A stretch of 56,909 nt of DNA from contig DBXZ01000027.1 in assembly GCA_002309795.1 (NCBI GenBank), forward strand, positions 642-57,550. The letters run 5' to 3'. This DNA comes from Bacteroidales bacterium UBA1199 (GTDB lineage: Bacteria; Bacteroidota; Bacteroidia; Bacteroidales; UBA932). Below are positions 16,347 to 23,799 of this stretch, piece after piece (positions within the stretch are counted from its first letter, which is position 1; each line of letters begins with the position of its first letter). Made by a program: the position numbers and the translations under genes. The notes beneath the pieces are model-generated. The model had not been told where the DNA came from. It saw only the letters and a list, made by a program, of their open reading frames with translations, and searched no databases.

Positions 16347-17383
16347 TCGGGCATCTCCTCCTTACGTTTACGGAACAACACCATCGCCACCACGGGCGCG
16401 CCGATCAGGGCGGTCACCGAGTTCACCGGCAGTGCGCCTTCGAACCCCGGCATGCGGGCAATCAGGTTGCATAACAGGGCCAGCGACGCACCGGCCAGCA
16501 GCGAGGCGGGCATCAGTACGCGGTGGTCCGAAGTCCGGAAGATGGCACGACACAGATGCGGCACAGCAAGTCCCAGGAAGGAAATCGGGCCGCAGTAGGC
16601 AGTCACAATGGCCACCAGTACGCCGGCGCAGGTGATGACCGCAATGCGTGAGCGGCGTATATTGAGTCCCAGGTTGCGGGCGTAGCCGTCGCCCAGGAGC
16701 ATCAGATTCAGGGTCTTGACCAACAGGAACGAGAGCGGCAGCAGGATGGCCATGATGATGGCGAAGGTATAGACCTGTCCGCCCGAAACGCGGGCGAAGC
16801 TGCCCAGGCCCCAGACCACATAAGCGCGCACATCCTCCTCGGCACTGAAGAACTTCAGCACGCCGATGATGGCTGTGGCCACGTAGCCGATCATCACGCC
16901 GATAATGAGCAGCGTCACGTTGCCGCGGACTTTCTGCGCCACGTAGACGATCAGCGCCATGATGGCCAGTGCGCCTACGATGGCAGCGAGCGTCATCGCA
17001 ACCTCGCCCATCACGCCCAGGTGGCTCAGGGCAATGCCGCCCAAACGGCCGGAGAGTAACACCACGAAGGCCACGCCCAGGCTCGCACCGGAACTGACGC
17101 CCAGCACGGAAGGGCCTGCCAGCGGATTGCGGAAGACGGTCTGCATCTGCAAGCCGGCCACAGAAAGGCCCGCTCCCGCCACCAAAGCGGTAATAGCCTG
17201 TGGCAGCCGGGATTTGAGGACGATATTGCTCCAGATGGCATTGTCCAGCGTCCCGCCCCACATGGCCTTCCATACCTGCGAAGCCGGAATCGTTACCGAG
17301 CCCAGCAACAGGTTCAGGAAGAAAAAGAGAAGAATCGAGACGAGCAGCAGCACCATCCCGGTTACGGGCGAACGGCGTTTCAT
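16343..17383 (-). CDS. btuC: FecCD-family ABC permease, BtuC-like
   Basis: A 346-residue inner-membrane permease with about ten hydrophobic segments. FecCD marks include AGLSVAGLQMQTVFRNPLAGPSVLG-like sequence near 80-105, the glycine-rich GVSSGASLGVA, the coupling region RNLGLNIRRSRI and FLGLAVPHLCRAIF near the end. It would form the dimeric corrinoid channel with the BtuD-like ATPase. The ATG overlaps the stop of the binding-protein gene. Substrate is inferred from context. Confidence 0.92.
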   Translation of the reverse strand: MKRRSPVTGMVLLLVSILLFFFLNLLLGSVTIPASQVWKAMWGGTLDNAIWSNIVLKSRLPQAITALVAGAGLSVAGLQMQTVFRNPLAGPSVLGVSSGASLGVAFVVLLSGRLGGIALSHLGVMGEVAMTLAAIVGALAIMALIVYVAQKVRGNVTLLIIGVMIGYVATAIIGVLKFFSAEEDVRAYVVWGLGSFARVSGGQVYTFAIIMAILLPLSFLLVKTLNLMLLGDGYARNLGLNIRRSRIAVITCAGVLVAIVTAYCGPISFLGLAVPHLCRAIFRTSDHRVLMPASLLAGASLALLCNLIARMPGFEGALPVNSVTALIGAPVVAMVLFRKRKEEMPE

Positions 17384-18525
17384 TGCAAGAGTCTATAGAA
17401 AACTGGTTGATAATCAGCCGGAAGCAGTTCCGGATGGAAGATATGGATCAGGTCGGAGAGCACCACGTCAGGCTGGACCGGCATATTTTCATAGAAGGGA
17501 ACCTCACGCATGTTGCAATAAACGATTCCGCGTTCCTTGAAGGCGGTCAGATCGGCATAGCGGGCATCCTGGGCCGCGAGGGCTTCGTAGGAAAAATCTC
17601 CCTGAAAACTGTTGACAATCCGCCAGTAGCGGGCCTTGGCCGTCTGGCTGTAAACCGTTTCGAAGTCGAGATTCAGTCCGCCGTGCTTGCCGTCGTCGGG
17701 CAGGAAATACTCACCGCCGGCATCGCGGAAGATCTGCGCCAGGAAACTGCGGCCGCCCCCCACATACCAGTTGCCGCCATGCAGTTCGCCGCTGAGAATC
17801 ACGGGGCGCTCCTTGACCTTGGCGGTCTTGGCTTTCAGCGCGTTATAGCGCTGCTCGATACCTGCAAAGATCTCGGCCGCCTTCTCTTCTTCGCCAATCA
17901 GCAGGCCGGCGAACTTGATCCATTCGGCCTGGCCCAGCGGAGTGCACTCCTGGTAGCCCAGGTGCGGAACCAGCGGCACGTCCACCCCCTTGAGCGCTTC
18001 GTAGCCGCCGCGTTTGAAGGGCGAAATGAGAATCACATCCGGATTCATCCCGAGGATCACCTCCGAATCGAAGTTGCCCTCGATGCCGATCTTGCGGGTG
18101 AGCCCCTCTTTCAGGCGGCGTTTCATCTCCGGATTGAAGAGATGTCGCGTGCTGGTGACGCCCGCCACGCGGTCAAGCTCGTCCATCACGATAAAGTTCG
18201 AGAGCTGGAGCGAAGTCATGCAGACCACGCGTTCCACGGGGACGCGTAGGACGGTATATCCCTCAGGGGCAACAGGTTCCTCCGCATCGCGCGGCACAAT
18301 CAGGTAGTGAAACGACTGGCCGTAGGTGCGCTGCGGATCCTGAACGTCCAGCAGGACGCCTTCAGGCGTATAGCGGACCGTGAAGCCCTCCGCATAGACG
18401 GGCGAAGCGATTCCGCGCTCCGAATCGGCCATCTGGGTTCGGCCCTGCATTTTTCCGCCGTTACGGCAGCATGCCGCTACGGCCAGAAGCAGCGAAATCG
18501 CTGCCAGAAATCTGAGTATTCTCAT
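17380..18525 (-). CDS. btuF: ABC transporter substrate-binding lipoprotein, BtuF-like
   Basis: A 381-residue periplasmic-binding protein of the helical-backbone class. The N-terminus is a lipoprotein signal (MRILRFLAAISLLLAVAAC), placing it in the periplasm on a lipid anchor. Conserved parts are RVVCMTSLQLSNFIVMDELD, GIEGNFDSEVILGMNPDVILISP and a C-terminal DLIHIFHPEL. A stretch of about 75 residues comes before the first conserved lobe, longer than E. coli BtuF. It delivers ligand to the BtuC-like permease encoded directly downstream. Iron-siderophore binding is possible by fold; cobalamin is favoured by context. Confidence 0.87.
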   Translation of the reverse strand: MRILRFLAAISLLLAVAACCRNGGKMQGRTQMADSERGIASPVYAEGFTVRYTPEGVLLDVQDPQRTYGQSFHYLIVPRDAEEPVAPEGYTVLRVPVERVVCMTSLQLSNFIVMDELDRVAGVTSTRHLFNPEMKRRLKEGLTRKIGIEGNFDSEVILGMNPDVILISPFKRGGYEALKGVDVPLVPHLGYQECTPLGQAEWIKFAGLLIGEEEKAAEIFAGIEQRYNALKAKTAKVKERPVILSGELHGGNWYVGGGRSFLAQIFRDAGGEYFLPDDGKHGGLNLDFETVYSQTAKARYWRIVNSFQGDFSYEALAAQDARYADLTAFKERGIVYCNMREVPFYENMPVQPDVVLSDLIHIFHPELLPADYQPVFYRLLQ

Positions 18526-18529
18526 CTCG

Positions 18530-19798
18530 TCAATCCCAAAGTTTCAGCAGGTCGGCCTCGCCCCAATAGAGGTGGGTATAGCCGGCCAGCACATTCTTGT
18601 AGCGGTACAGCGGCGTATCCACACGCTCGCCCGCCGCATTATATTGAACGGCCACCGAGGGCAGTGTCACTTCCTTTTCATTTGCTACGCAGGAGTAGTG
18701 GAACTCGTGTCCGCGCCACTCCGTCCCGGTGGCGGTAACCAGACGGCGGTAGCCCAGGTGGAGCCGGGCGCCCTCCATCGTACATTCAAAAGGCAGAATG
18801 CCGCATACCGTCTGCGAAAGATACATCATTCCGCCGCATTCTGCAAGTAATTTTCCGCCCGCTTCCACATACTCGCGGAGCTGGGCGATCAGGGTTTTCT
18901 GCGCGCGCAGTTCCTCCAGGAAGAGTTCCGGATAACCGCCGGGCAGGTAAACCAGGTCCGCCTCGGGCAGCGCATCGCCGGCAAGCGGACTGAAATAGCG
19001 CACCTGCCCCATCCGGGCGAGTTGCGCGAGGTTTTCACGATAAGTAAAGTTGAATGCCGCGTCGCGCACCACGGCAATCCGAAGATTCCCGGGAGAAAAC
19101 GGATCAATCCGTTCCGCCTCGAAAGGGATTCGGGTGCAGGCGAGCAGCGCGTCGATGTCCACATTTTCGCGAACCAATTCTGCCGCAGCGGCAATCTGCG
19201 CCTCCATCACCTGCTGCGTGTCGAGCGTCAGTCCCAGATGGCGCGAGGGAATCTCCAACCCTTCACGCCGGGGCAGGAAACCGAGGCAGCGCACACCCGC
19301 ATCGTCGCAAGCCTGCTGAAGCAGGTTGCGGTGACGTGCAGATCCCACCCGGTTGAAGATGACGCCGGAGAGTTTGATTTCCGGCCGGAAATGTTTGATG
19401 CCGTAGAGCTGGGCAGCCATCGTGTAGGCGGCCGAACGGGCATCTGCCACCAACACTACGGGGATATCGAGCAACTGCGCGATTTCCGAACTGCTGCCGC
19501 GGGCGCGGTCGTAGCCGTCGAAGAGGCCCATCACCCCCTCCACCACACAGACATCTGCGTTCGCACCCGCACGCGCGTACAGCGAACCCACGTGCGCGGG
19601 CGAAGCGAGCCAGGTATCGAGGTTCACCGACTCGCGTCCCGTGGCCAGGGCGTGGAACTGCGGATCGATATAGTCCGGACCGCATTTGAAAGGCTGCACC
19701 TGCAGGCCCCGCTCACGCAGGACCCGCAGGCAGCCCATCGTCACGGTCGTCTTGCCGCTTCCGGATGAGAAAGCGCCAATGAGGAATTGGGGCTTCAC
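18530..19798 (-). CDS. cbiA: Cobyrinic acid a,c-diamide synthase CbiA
   Basis: CbiA amidates the a and c carboxylates of cobyrinic acid with glutamine and ATP. The 422-residue chain has the P-loop SSGSGKTT (11-18), CGPDYIDPQFH, VVEGVMGLFDGYD (85-97), and a glutaminase half with the nucleophile Cys321 in LAECGGMMYL and a histidine in WRGHEFHYS. It is the first biosynthetic gene of the long block, 8 nt after the DUF4374-type lipoprotein gene and 4 nt before btuF. The arrangement mixes uptake and synthesis genes in one transcript. Confidence 0.95.
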   Translation of the reverse strand: MKPQFLIGAFSSGSGKTTVTMGCLRVLRERGLQVQPFKCGPDYIDPQFHALATGRESVNLDTWLASPAHVGSLYARAGANADVCVVEGVMGLFDGYDRARGSSSEIAQLLDIPVVLVADARSAAYTMAAQLYGIKHFRPEIKLSGVIFNRVGSARHRNLLQQACDDAGVRCLGFLPRREGLEIPSRHLGLTLDTQQVMEAQIAAAAELVRENVDIDALLACTRIPFEAERIDPFSPGNLRIAVVRDAAFNFTYRENLAQLARMGQVRYFSPLAGDALPEADLVYLPGGYPELFLEELRAQKTLIAQLREYVEAGGKLLAECGGMMYLSQTVCGILPFECTMEGARLHLGYRRLVTATGTEWRGHEFHYSCVANEKEVTLPSVAVQYNAAGERVDTPLYRYKNVLAGYTHLYWGEADLLKLWD

Positions 19799-19806
19799 GG
19801 AAGTAA

Positions 19807-21117
19807 TTATTCAGCATCCATTGCGCGGATGATATCGAAGCAAAAGCCCTTGGAGAGCTCGATGCCCTTTTCAACCGCACCGGTCTTGCAGTCGTAGATG
19901 TAAACAGCCGGGTAGTCCTGCTCTTCGCCCTCCACTGCCACTTCGCCGCCTACTCCGATATAAGCCTTGCCGTTGATCACAGCCGAGCGCTGCGAGAAGC
20001 GGCCGCCGCAGTACGGCAGGTCGGTGCCATTGTACTTCACGCGTTCGCGCGTACCGGTAGCGAGGTCGATAATCGTGTAGAAATGGCTCTTGCTGTCGAT
20101 CTTGGTGCCGAGCGTTTCGTCGCGGGAATAAGCCAGCGCCTTGCCGCCACCCAGATACTGGACAGTCAGGAGTTTGCCTTCCGGGTTGGGGAAGCCGTTC
20201 CAGGTAGCGTCGAAAGCCTTGGTGCCGGGTTTGATACGGCGAAGCACACCCGTTTCCGTGCCGTTGATTACCTTCAGGCCAGCCAGGTAGAGATAGCCTT
20301 CTTCGTCGTGCATGATCATACTCTGCATCAGCTCACCGTATGCGCTGCCGGCGGTCTCCTCGAGGATGTCGGTCGGAACGGCGGTGTTCGATTCAATGGC
20401 CATCGTCTCCGGGTTGATCACGGCGATATAGGTCACGGAAGTCTCGGAAACGGTCATACCCTCCTGCGGCTTTGCAAAATAGAAGTAATAGAGCTTCTTG
20501 TCGTTCGGACGGTAGGTCAGAAGGCCGGTCGTGGAAAAGGCGTTGAAACCTTCGGGCATCGTGATATCGAAGGTACCTTCAGCCTGGATTTCGAGGTCAG
20601 ATTCGTTCATCTTGGTCCAGATAATCTTGGTAGCGTTATCTTTGGTACCAATCACTACCAGCGTCTGGCCGTCGTTGATGAAGGCGCCGGTATACTTGCG
20701 GGCGCTGAAGACGTTGTCCTTGAACGGAACTTCTGCGTCTTCCACGATGGTCTCCTCACCGGCTGCGTTGCGCTCGATGTGGAACTTCACGAAACCGCCG
20801 GTTGCTTTCTGGGGAACCTGGTAGTAGTATTTTCCCCTGGTGATGCTTTCGAGCGTGTAGTTCTCGGTAATGTCAATACCCTTGCCGGTGAATTCCACAC
20901 GCGGTTGATCGGCCGTCAGGGCGGGCACACTGCGCACATAGGTACCGTTCTTATTTTTGGACATGCCGCCGTGTTTGACAGCACACACATAGAGGTCGAA
21001 ATTGCACTCTTTATAGTCAGGTTCGGGATCCGGTTCAGGATCGCAGCCGACAGCCGTCATCAAGATCGAGGCCATCGCAATGGCCAGGAATACGAAATAC
21101 TTTTTCAATGCTTTCAT
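19807..21117 (-). CDS. DUF4374-type lipoprotein, probable outer-membrane corrinoid-binding partner
   Basis: A 436-residue lipoprotein: the signal ends in TAVGC with acyl-Cys25, followed by an acidic DPEPDPEP linker typical of surface-exported Bacteroidota lipoproteins. The body is rich in short beta repeats with no catalytic motif (for example TYIAVINPETMAIES and GKAYIGVGGEV), consistent with a beta-propeller-like fold as in DUF4374 proteins. Members are often encoded beside TonB receptors for iron or corrinoid ligands. Lying directly downstream of the riboswitch-led receptor, it probably captures ligand for it, as BtuG does in Bacteroides, though it is not recognisably BtuG. Family call is moderate; ligand is inferred. 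Confidence 0.7.
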   Translation of the reverse strand: MKALKKYFVFLAIAMASILMTAVGCDPEPDPEPDYKECNFDLYVCAVKHGGMSKNKNGTYVRSVPALTADQPRVEFTGKGIDITENYTLESITRGKYYYQVPQKATGGFVKFHIERNAAGEETIVEDAEVPFKDNVFSARKYTGAFINDGQTLVVIGTKDNATKIIWTKMNESDLEIQAEGTFDITMPEGFNAFSTTGLLTYRPNDKKLYYFYFAKPQEGMTVSETSVTYIAVINPETMAIESNTAVPTDILEETAGSAYGELMQSMIMHDEEGYLYLAGLKVINGTETGVLRRIKPGTKAFDATWNGFPNPEGKLLTVQYLGGGKALAYSRDETLGTKIDSKSHFYTIIDLATGTRERVKYNGTDLPYCGGRFSQRSAVINGKAYIGVGGEVAVEGEEQDYPAVYIYDCKTGAVEKGIELSKGFCFDIIRAMDAE

Positions 21118-21144
21118 TTTGTTGGTTGGTTTATGTGTTAGTTG

Positions 21145-23301
21145 TTATAAGGATAATCTGAATTTCAAGAAGAAAGCGCGCCCCGGCTTCTGCAGCATAT
21201 AATTGTCGAAAGCCAGCGTGTTGAGCACGTTACTGCAATCGAGCGAGACGTTGTAACGGCCGCCGTCCCAGCTGTAGAGCAGCGCCGCGTTGGTGTTATG
21301 CTGCGTGGGAACGCGCGACTTGCTGCTCGCCGAACCGAACGCCGCCCAGGTCAGATAGAACCAGTTGATCCACTGGTAGTCGCACGAAAGGCGCAGCCGG
21401 CTGCCCCGGAAGCCCAGGTCCCGGAAGGTATAGGCTGCCTCGGCGTTGCAGAAGGCCCACGGGCGGTTCGGCGTGCGGTTGCGGTAGGTGATTGAAAGAT
21501 CGCCGGACTGCGTGTATTTGCGCATATCGCGGCTGTCGTCGTAGCTGGCATTGGCTGCCAAGTGCAGCTTACCGGCCCAGTCGTAGCGCACTTCTGCGTC
21601 GATGCCCTTCACATGCACGGCGTCCACATTGACATACTGCATCATCCCCTCAGTCTCCAGCATCTGCGCGCGGATGAAGTTATCCACCAGACGGACGAAA
21701 CCGTTGGCTTCGTATGAAATCACATGGCCGTCGCCCAGATCAACGGATCCGAACGCACCCAGGTTGAAGTTCTCACTGATTTCGGGTTGCAAAGCCACGT
21801 TCGCATAGACGGTGGAGCCGTTGCCCAGGACTTCGCGTGAAATCGGCAGCCGTACGCTGTGCTCGTAGGAAGCCTTTAGGGCCAGTTTTTCGTTCACCTG
21901 AAACCGGGATCCGAGACCGCCGCCCAGGTAGTTCTTCGTATCCGAAGCCGGCACGCTGGAAGCACCGGTTGTGGAAGGGAGTTCGTTCTGTCCGACTTCC
22001 AAATGGTTGATATAGTCCTTGATAAAAAAGGCGTTGTTGAGCCGTCCCTCGAGCAGCGACTGGTCGTAGGAGAGCGCCACCACGTGCTTGAAGAGCACGT
22101 CGTTCGTGGGCACGAAGTCTTTGTCCCAGGTATCCCACTGCTCGTTGCCGGTGCGGTTGAGCTGATAGTTGAGCGCCAGGTCGTGCCCTTCTGCCACCGC
22201 ATAGCTAAGGTTGCTTCGCACCATGGTCATCGGGCGCTTGTAGTGTCGCAACGTTTTGCCGCGGTGGCGGATTTCGCTGTAAGAGCCTTCAATCCAGGTA
22301 CCATCCCAGTAGTAGCGCCGGTAAGTGGTATCGATGGTCTGCGAATGATCCCAGGTGTGCGACGCAGATGCAGCCAGACGCAGTCCCTTCGCGATGAAGT
22401 CGGCCTTATCGTATCGCGCAGCCACGTTTAGCGACTGCGTGTGCCGCTCGGCCATACCAATCACGTTCATCTGGTTGGCGCCGGTCTGGATATCCTTGTC
22501 GATCTTGGAAACGGAGGCCGAAACAAAGAAGGCGTCGGCCCACTTGCGGTCGGCCACCCCGGCCTCCAACTGGCCGAAGAGCGAGAGGTAGTCGTCGTGG
22601 AAGCGCGGCAAGTCGGTGATAATGAACTTGGTATGCTCCGCATTGCGCACCTTCACGTCGCGCATGATGTAGTCGTTCTTGGAGTAGTTGGCGCTGATGA
22701 CCGGCTTGATGATCAATCCCGTCTTCTTTCCGGTGTAACGCGCATTGAAATCGACTTTGTGCGTATGGAAGGAACCCAGTCCATAAGAGAAATCCAAATA
22801 GTTGCGTTTCTGCTGGCTGGTGATGATGTTGATGGCCCCGCCCAGCGCGTCGCTACCCAGCGAGGCGGGAATCACACCTTTGTATATTTCCACGCGCTCG
22901 ATCATATTGACCGGCAGGTTGGCCAAGGTTACGCCGGAGCCCTTCGAATCGAGCGGCACACCGTCCAGGAAGTAGCGGATGGAGTTGCCTGAAAGACCGT
23001 TGATGGAGAGGTCGTAATCCGAGCCCACGCCCCCCTCTTCGCGGATGCGGACGCCGGAGGTGCGGTCCACCACGGTTGAGATGTTGTTGATCAGGCTCGT
23101 CACAGCCTTGATGTTCAGCGCATTGACGGAATAGGCACCTTCACGGAGTTTCTGCTCCTTGCTGCGTGCGGTCACCGTAGCATTTTCGAGCATGAGGGTA
23201 TCGGAAAGCATACCTTTGAACAACAGCGTATCCTGCGCCGCAGATACGGCACAGGCCCCCATTGCACAAAGGAGCGTGACAATGATGTGCTTAATCTTCA
23301 T
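21145..23301 (-). CDS. TonB-dependent outer-membrane receptor, BtuB-like, under riboswitch control
   Basis: A 718-residue receptor with a cleavable signal (ending AVSAAQ), a plug domain at about 35-155 (SINGLSGNSIRYFLDGVPLD, RVEIYKGVIPASLGSDALGG, INIIT) and a 22-strand-type barrel ending in FFLKFRLSL with a C-terminal Leu. It lacks the N-terminal carboxypeptidase-like domain of SusC receptors, so it belongs with small-ligand (cobalamin, haem, siderophore) receptors. The cobalamin riboswitch ends about 45 nt upstream, and the genes that follow encode a lipoprotein, CbiA and a BtuFCD importer. It is most likely the corrinoid receptor. Confidence 0.88.
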   Translation of the reverse strand: MKIKHIIVTLLCAMGACAVSAAQDTLLFKGMLSDTLMLENATVTARSKEQKLREGAYSVNALNIKAVTSLINNISTVVDRTSGVRIREEGGVGSDYDLSINGLSGNSIRYFLDGVPLDSKGSGVTLANLPVNMIERVEIYKGVIPASLGSDALGGAINIITSQQKRNYLDFSYGLGSFHTHKVDFNARYTGKKTGLIIKPVISANYSKNDYIMRDVKVRNAEHTKFIITDLPRFHDDYLSLFGQLEAGVADRKWADAFFVSASVSKIDKDIQTGANQMNVIGMAERHTQSLNVAARYDKADFIAKGLRLAASASHTWDHSQTIDTTYRRYYWDGTWIEGSYSEIRHRGKTLRHYKRPMTMVRSNLSYAVAEGHDLALNYQLNRTGNEQWDTWDKDFVPTNDVLFKHVVALSYDQSLLEGRLNNAFFIKDYINHLEVGQNELPSTTGASSVPASDTKNYLGGGLGSRFQVNEKLALKASYEHSVRLPISREVLGNGSTVYANVALQPEISENFNLGAFGSVDLGDGHVISYEANGFVRLVDNFIRAQMLETEGMMQYVNVDAVHVKGIDAEVRYDWAGKLHLAANASYDDSRDMRKYTQSGDLSITYRNRTPNRPWAFCNAEAAYTFRDLGFRGSRLRLSCDYQWINWFYLTWAAFGSASSKSRVPTQHNTNAALLYSWDGGRYNVSLDCSNVLNTLAFDNYMLQKPGRAFFLKFRLSL

Positions 23302-23344
23302 CCGTCAATTCGCTTTTATTACCCGAAAGCTCATTTAACATCCG

Positions 23345-23515
23345 GTTCAGGCAGGTCTTCTGGCTCGTCCCTTTCCGGCGCCTTCCCACCCGAACGACGG
23401 GCAGTGGCTGAGATGGCCGGAAACACTTCGGGACTTACAGCAGCGGTGTCTGCTCAGGCCTTTCACCTGATTCCCTTTTCACCCCGCAGCTCCGGTTGGA
23501 AAGCGGGGCACCTAA
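23345..23515 (-). promoter_or_regulatory. Cobalamin riboswitch leading the long minus-strand operon
   Basis: Reading the minus strand, the core elements occur in order: GGGAATCAGGTGAAA, then GCTGTAAGTCCCGAAG, then CAGCCACTGCCC and finally the B12 box AGCCAGAAGACCTGCC at 23350-23365. This is the standard architecture of the AdoCbl/cobalamin riboswitch. The B12 box ends about 48 nt before the receptor ATG at 23301, room for an expression platform over the ribosome-binding region. High cobalamin should lower expression of the receptor and, through the shared transcript, the operon. The exact 5' boundary is approximate. Confidence 0.93.
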
Positions 23516-23524
23516 AACCGCGCG

Positions 23525-23532
23525 CAAAGATA
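23525..23532 (-). promoter_or_regulatory. -7 promoter box of the riboswitch-led minus-strand operon (TATCTTTG)
   Basis: TATCTTTG on the minus strand, ending about 10 nt before the riboswitch aptamer begins. The expected transcript start near 23518 fits the aptamer start, which supports both calls. Confidence 0.6.
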
Positions 23533-23577
23533 CACAAATCTTCCCAATGTTTGCAGACAACATATCGAATTATTCGC

Positions 23578-23585
23578 TACCTTCG
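23578..23585 (+). promoter_or_regulatory. Probable -7 promoter box of the plus-strand receptor operon (TACCTTCG)
   Basis: TACCTTCG has one mismatch to TAnnTTTG and lies just before the plus-strand aptamer. The expected start near 23591 coincides with the first bases of the riboswitch. It sits back to back with the minus-strand box about 45 bp away. Confidence 0.45.
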
Positions 23586-23589
23586 CGCC

Positions 23590-23763
23590 GTGATCGGTAA
23601 TCGCGACGATAAGTCCGATGCAAGGGAACCCGGTGCGAATCCGGGGCTGTACCTGCAGCTGTAAGCCCTTTTGACATGCTTGCTTCAAAAGACCACTGAG
23701 ACGCCCATGCGATCGGGAAGGTGAAGCAAGCGGGGATAGCCAGAAGACCTGCCGACACCTTGT
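23590..23763 (+). promoter_or_regulatory. Second cobalamin riboswitch, leading receptor plus lipoprotein chelatase
   Basis: Core elements in order on the plus strand: AAGGGAACCCGGTGCGAATC, GCTGTACCTGCAGCTGTAAGC-like P5/P6 region, GACCACTGAGACGCC, CGGGAAGG, and the B12 box AGCCAGAAGACCTGCC at 23738-23753. The box is identical to that of the opposite riboswitch, though the rest differs. The receptor ATG at 23800 is 46 nt after the box; a weak CTCG/CGAG pairing (23772-23791) may serve in the expression platform. It puts the plus-strand pair under cobalamin control. Confidence 0.93.
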
Positions 23764-23799
23764 TTGATGAACTCGTTCAGGAATAGGCGAGAGCGAAAG

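Noticed and set aside
23764..23799. Earlier start of the second TonB receptor
   Set aside because: It would put a charged stretch before an otherwise perfect signal peptide and start only 10 nt after the B12 box.
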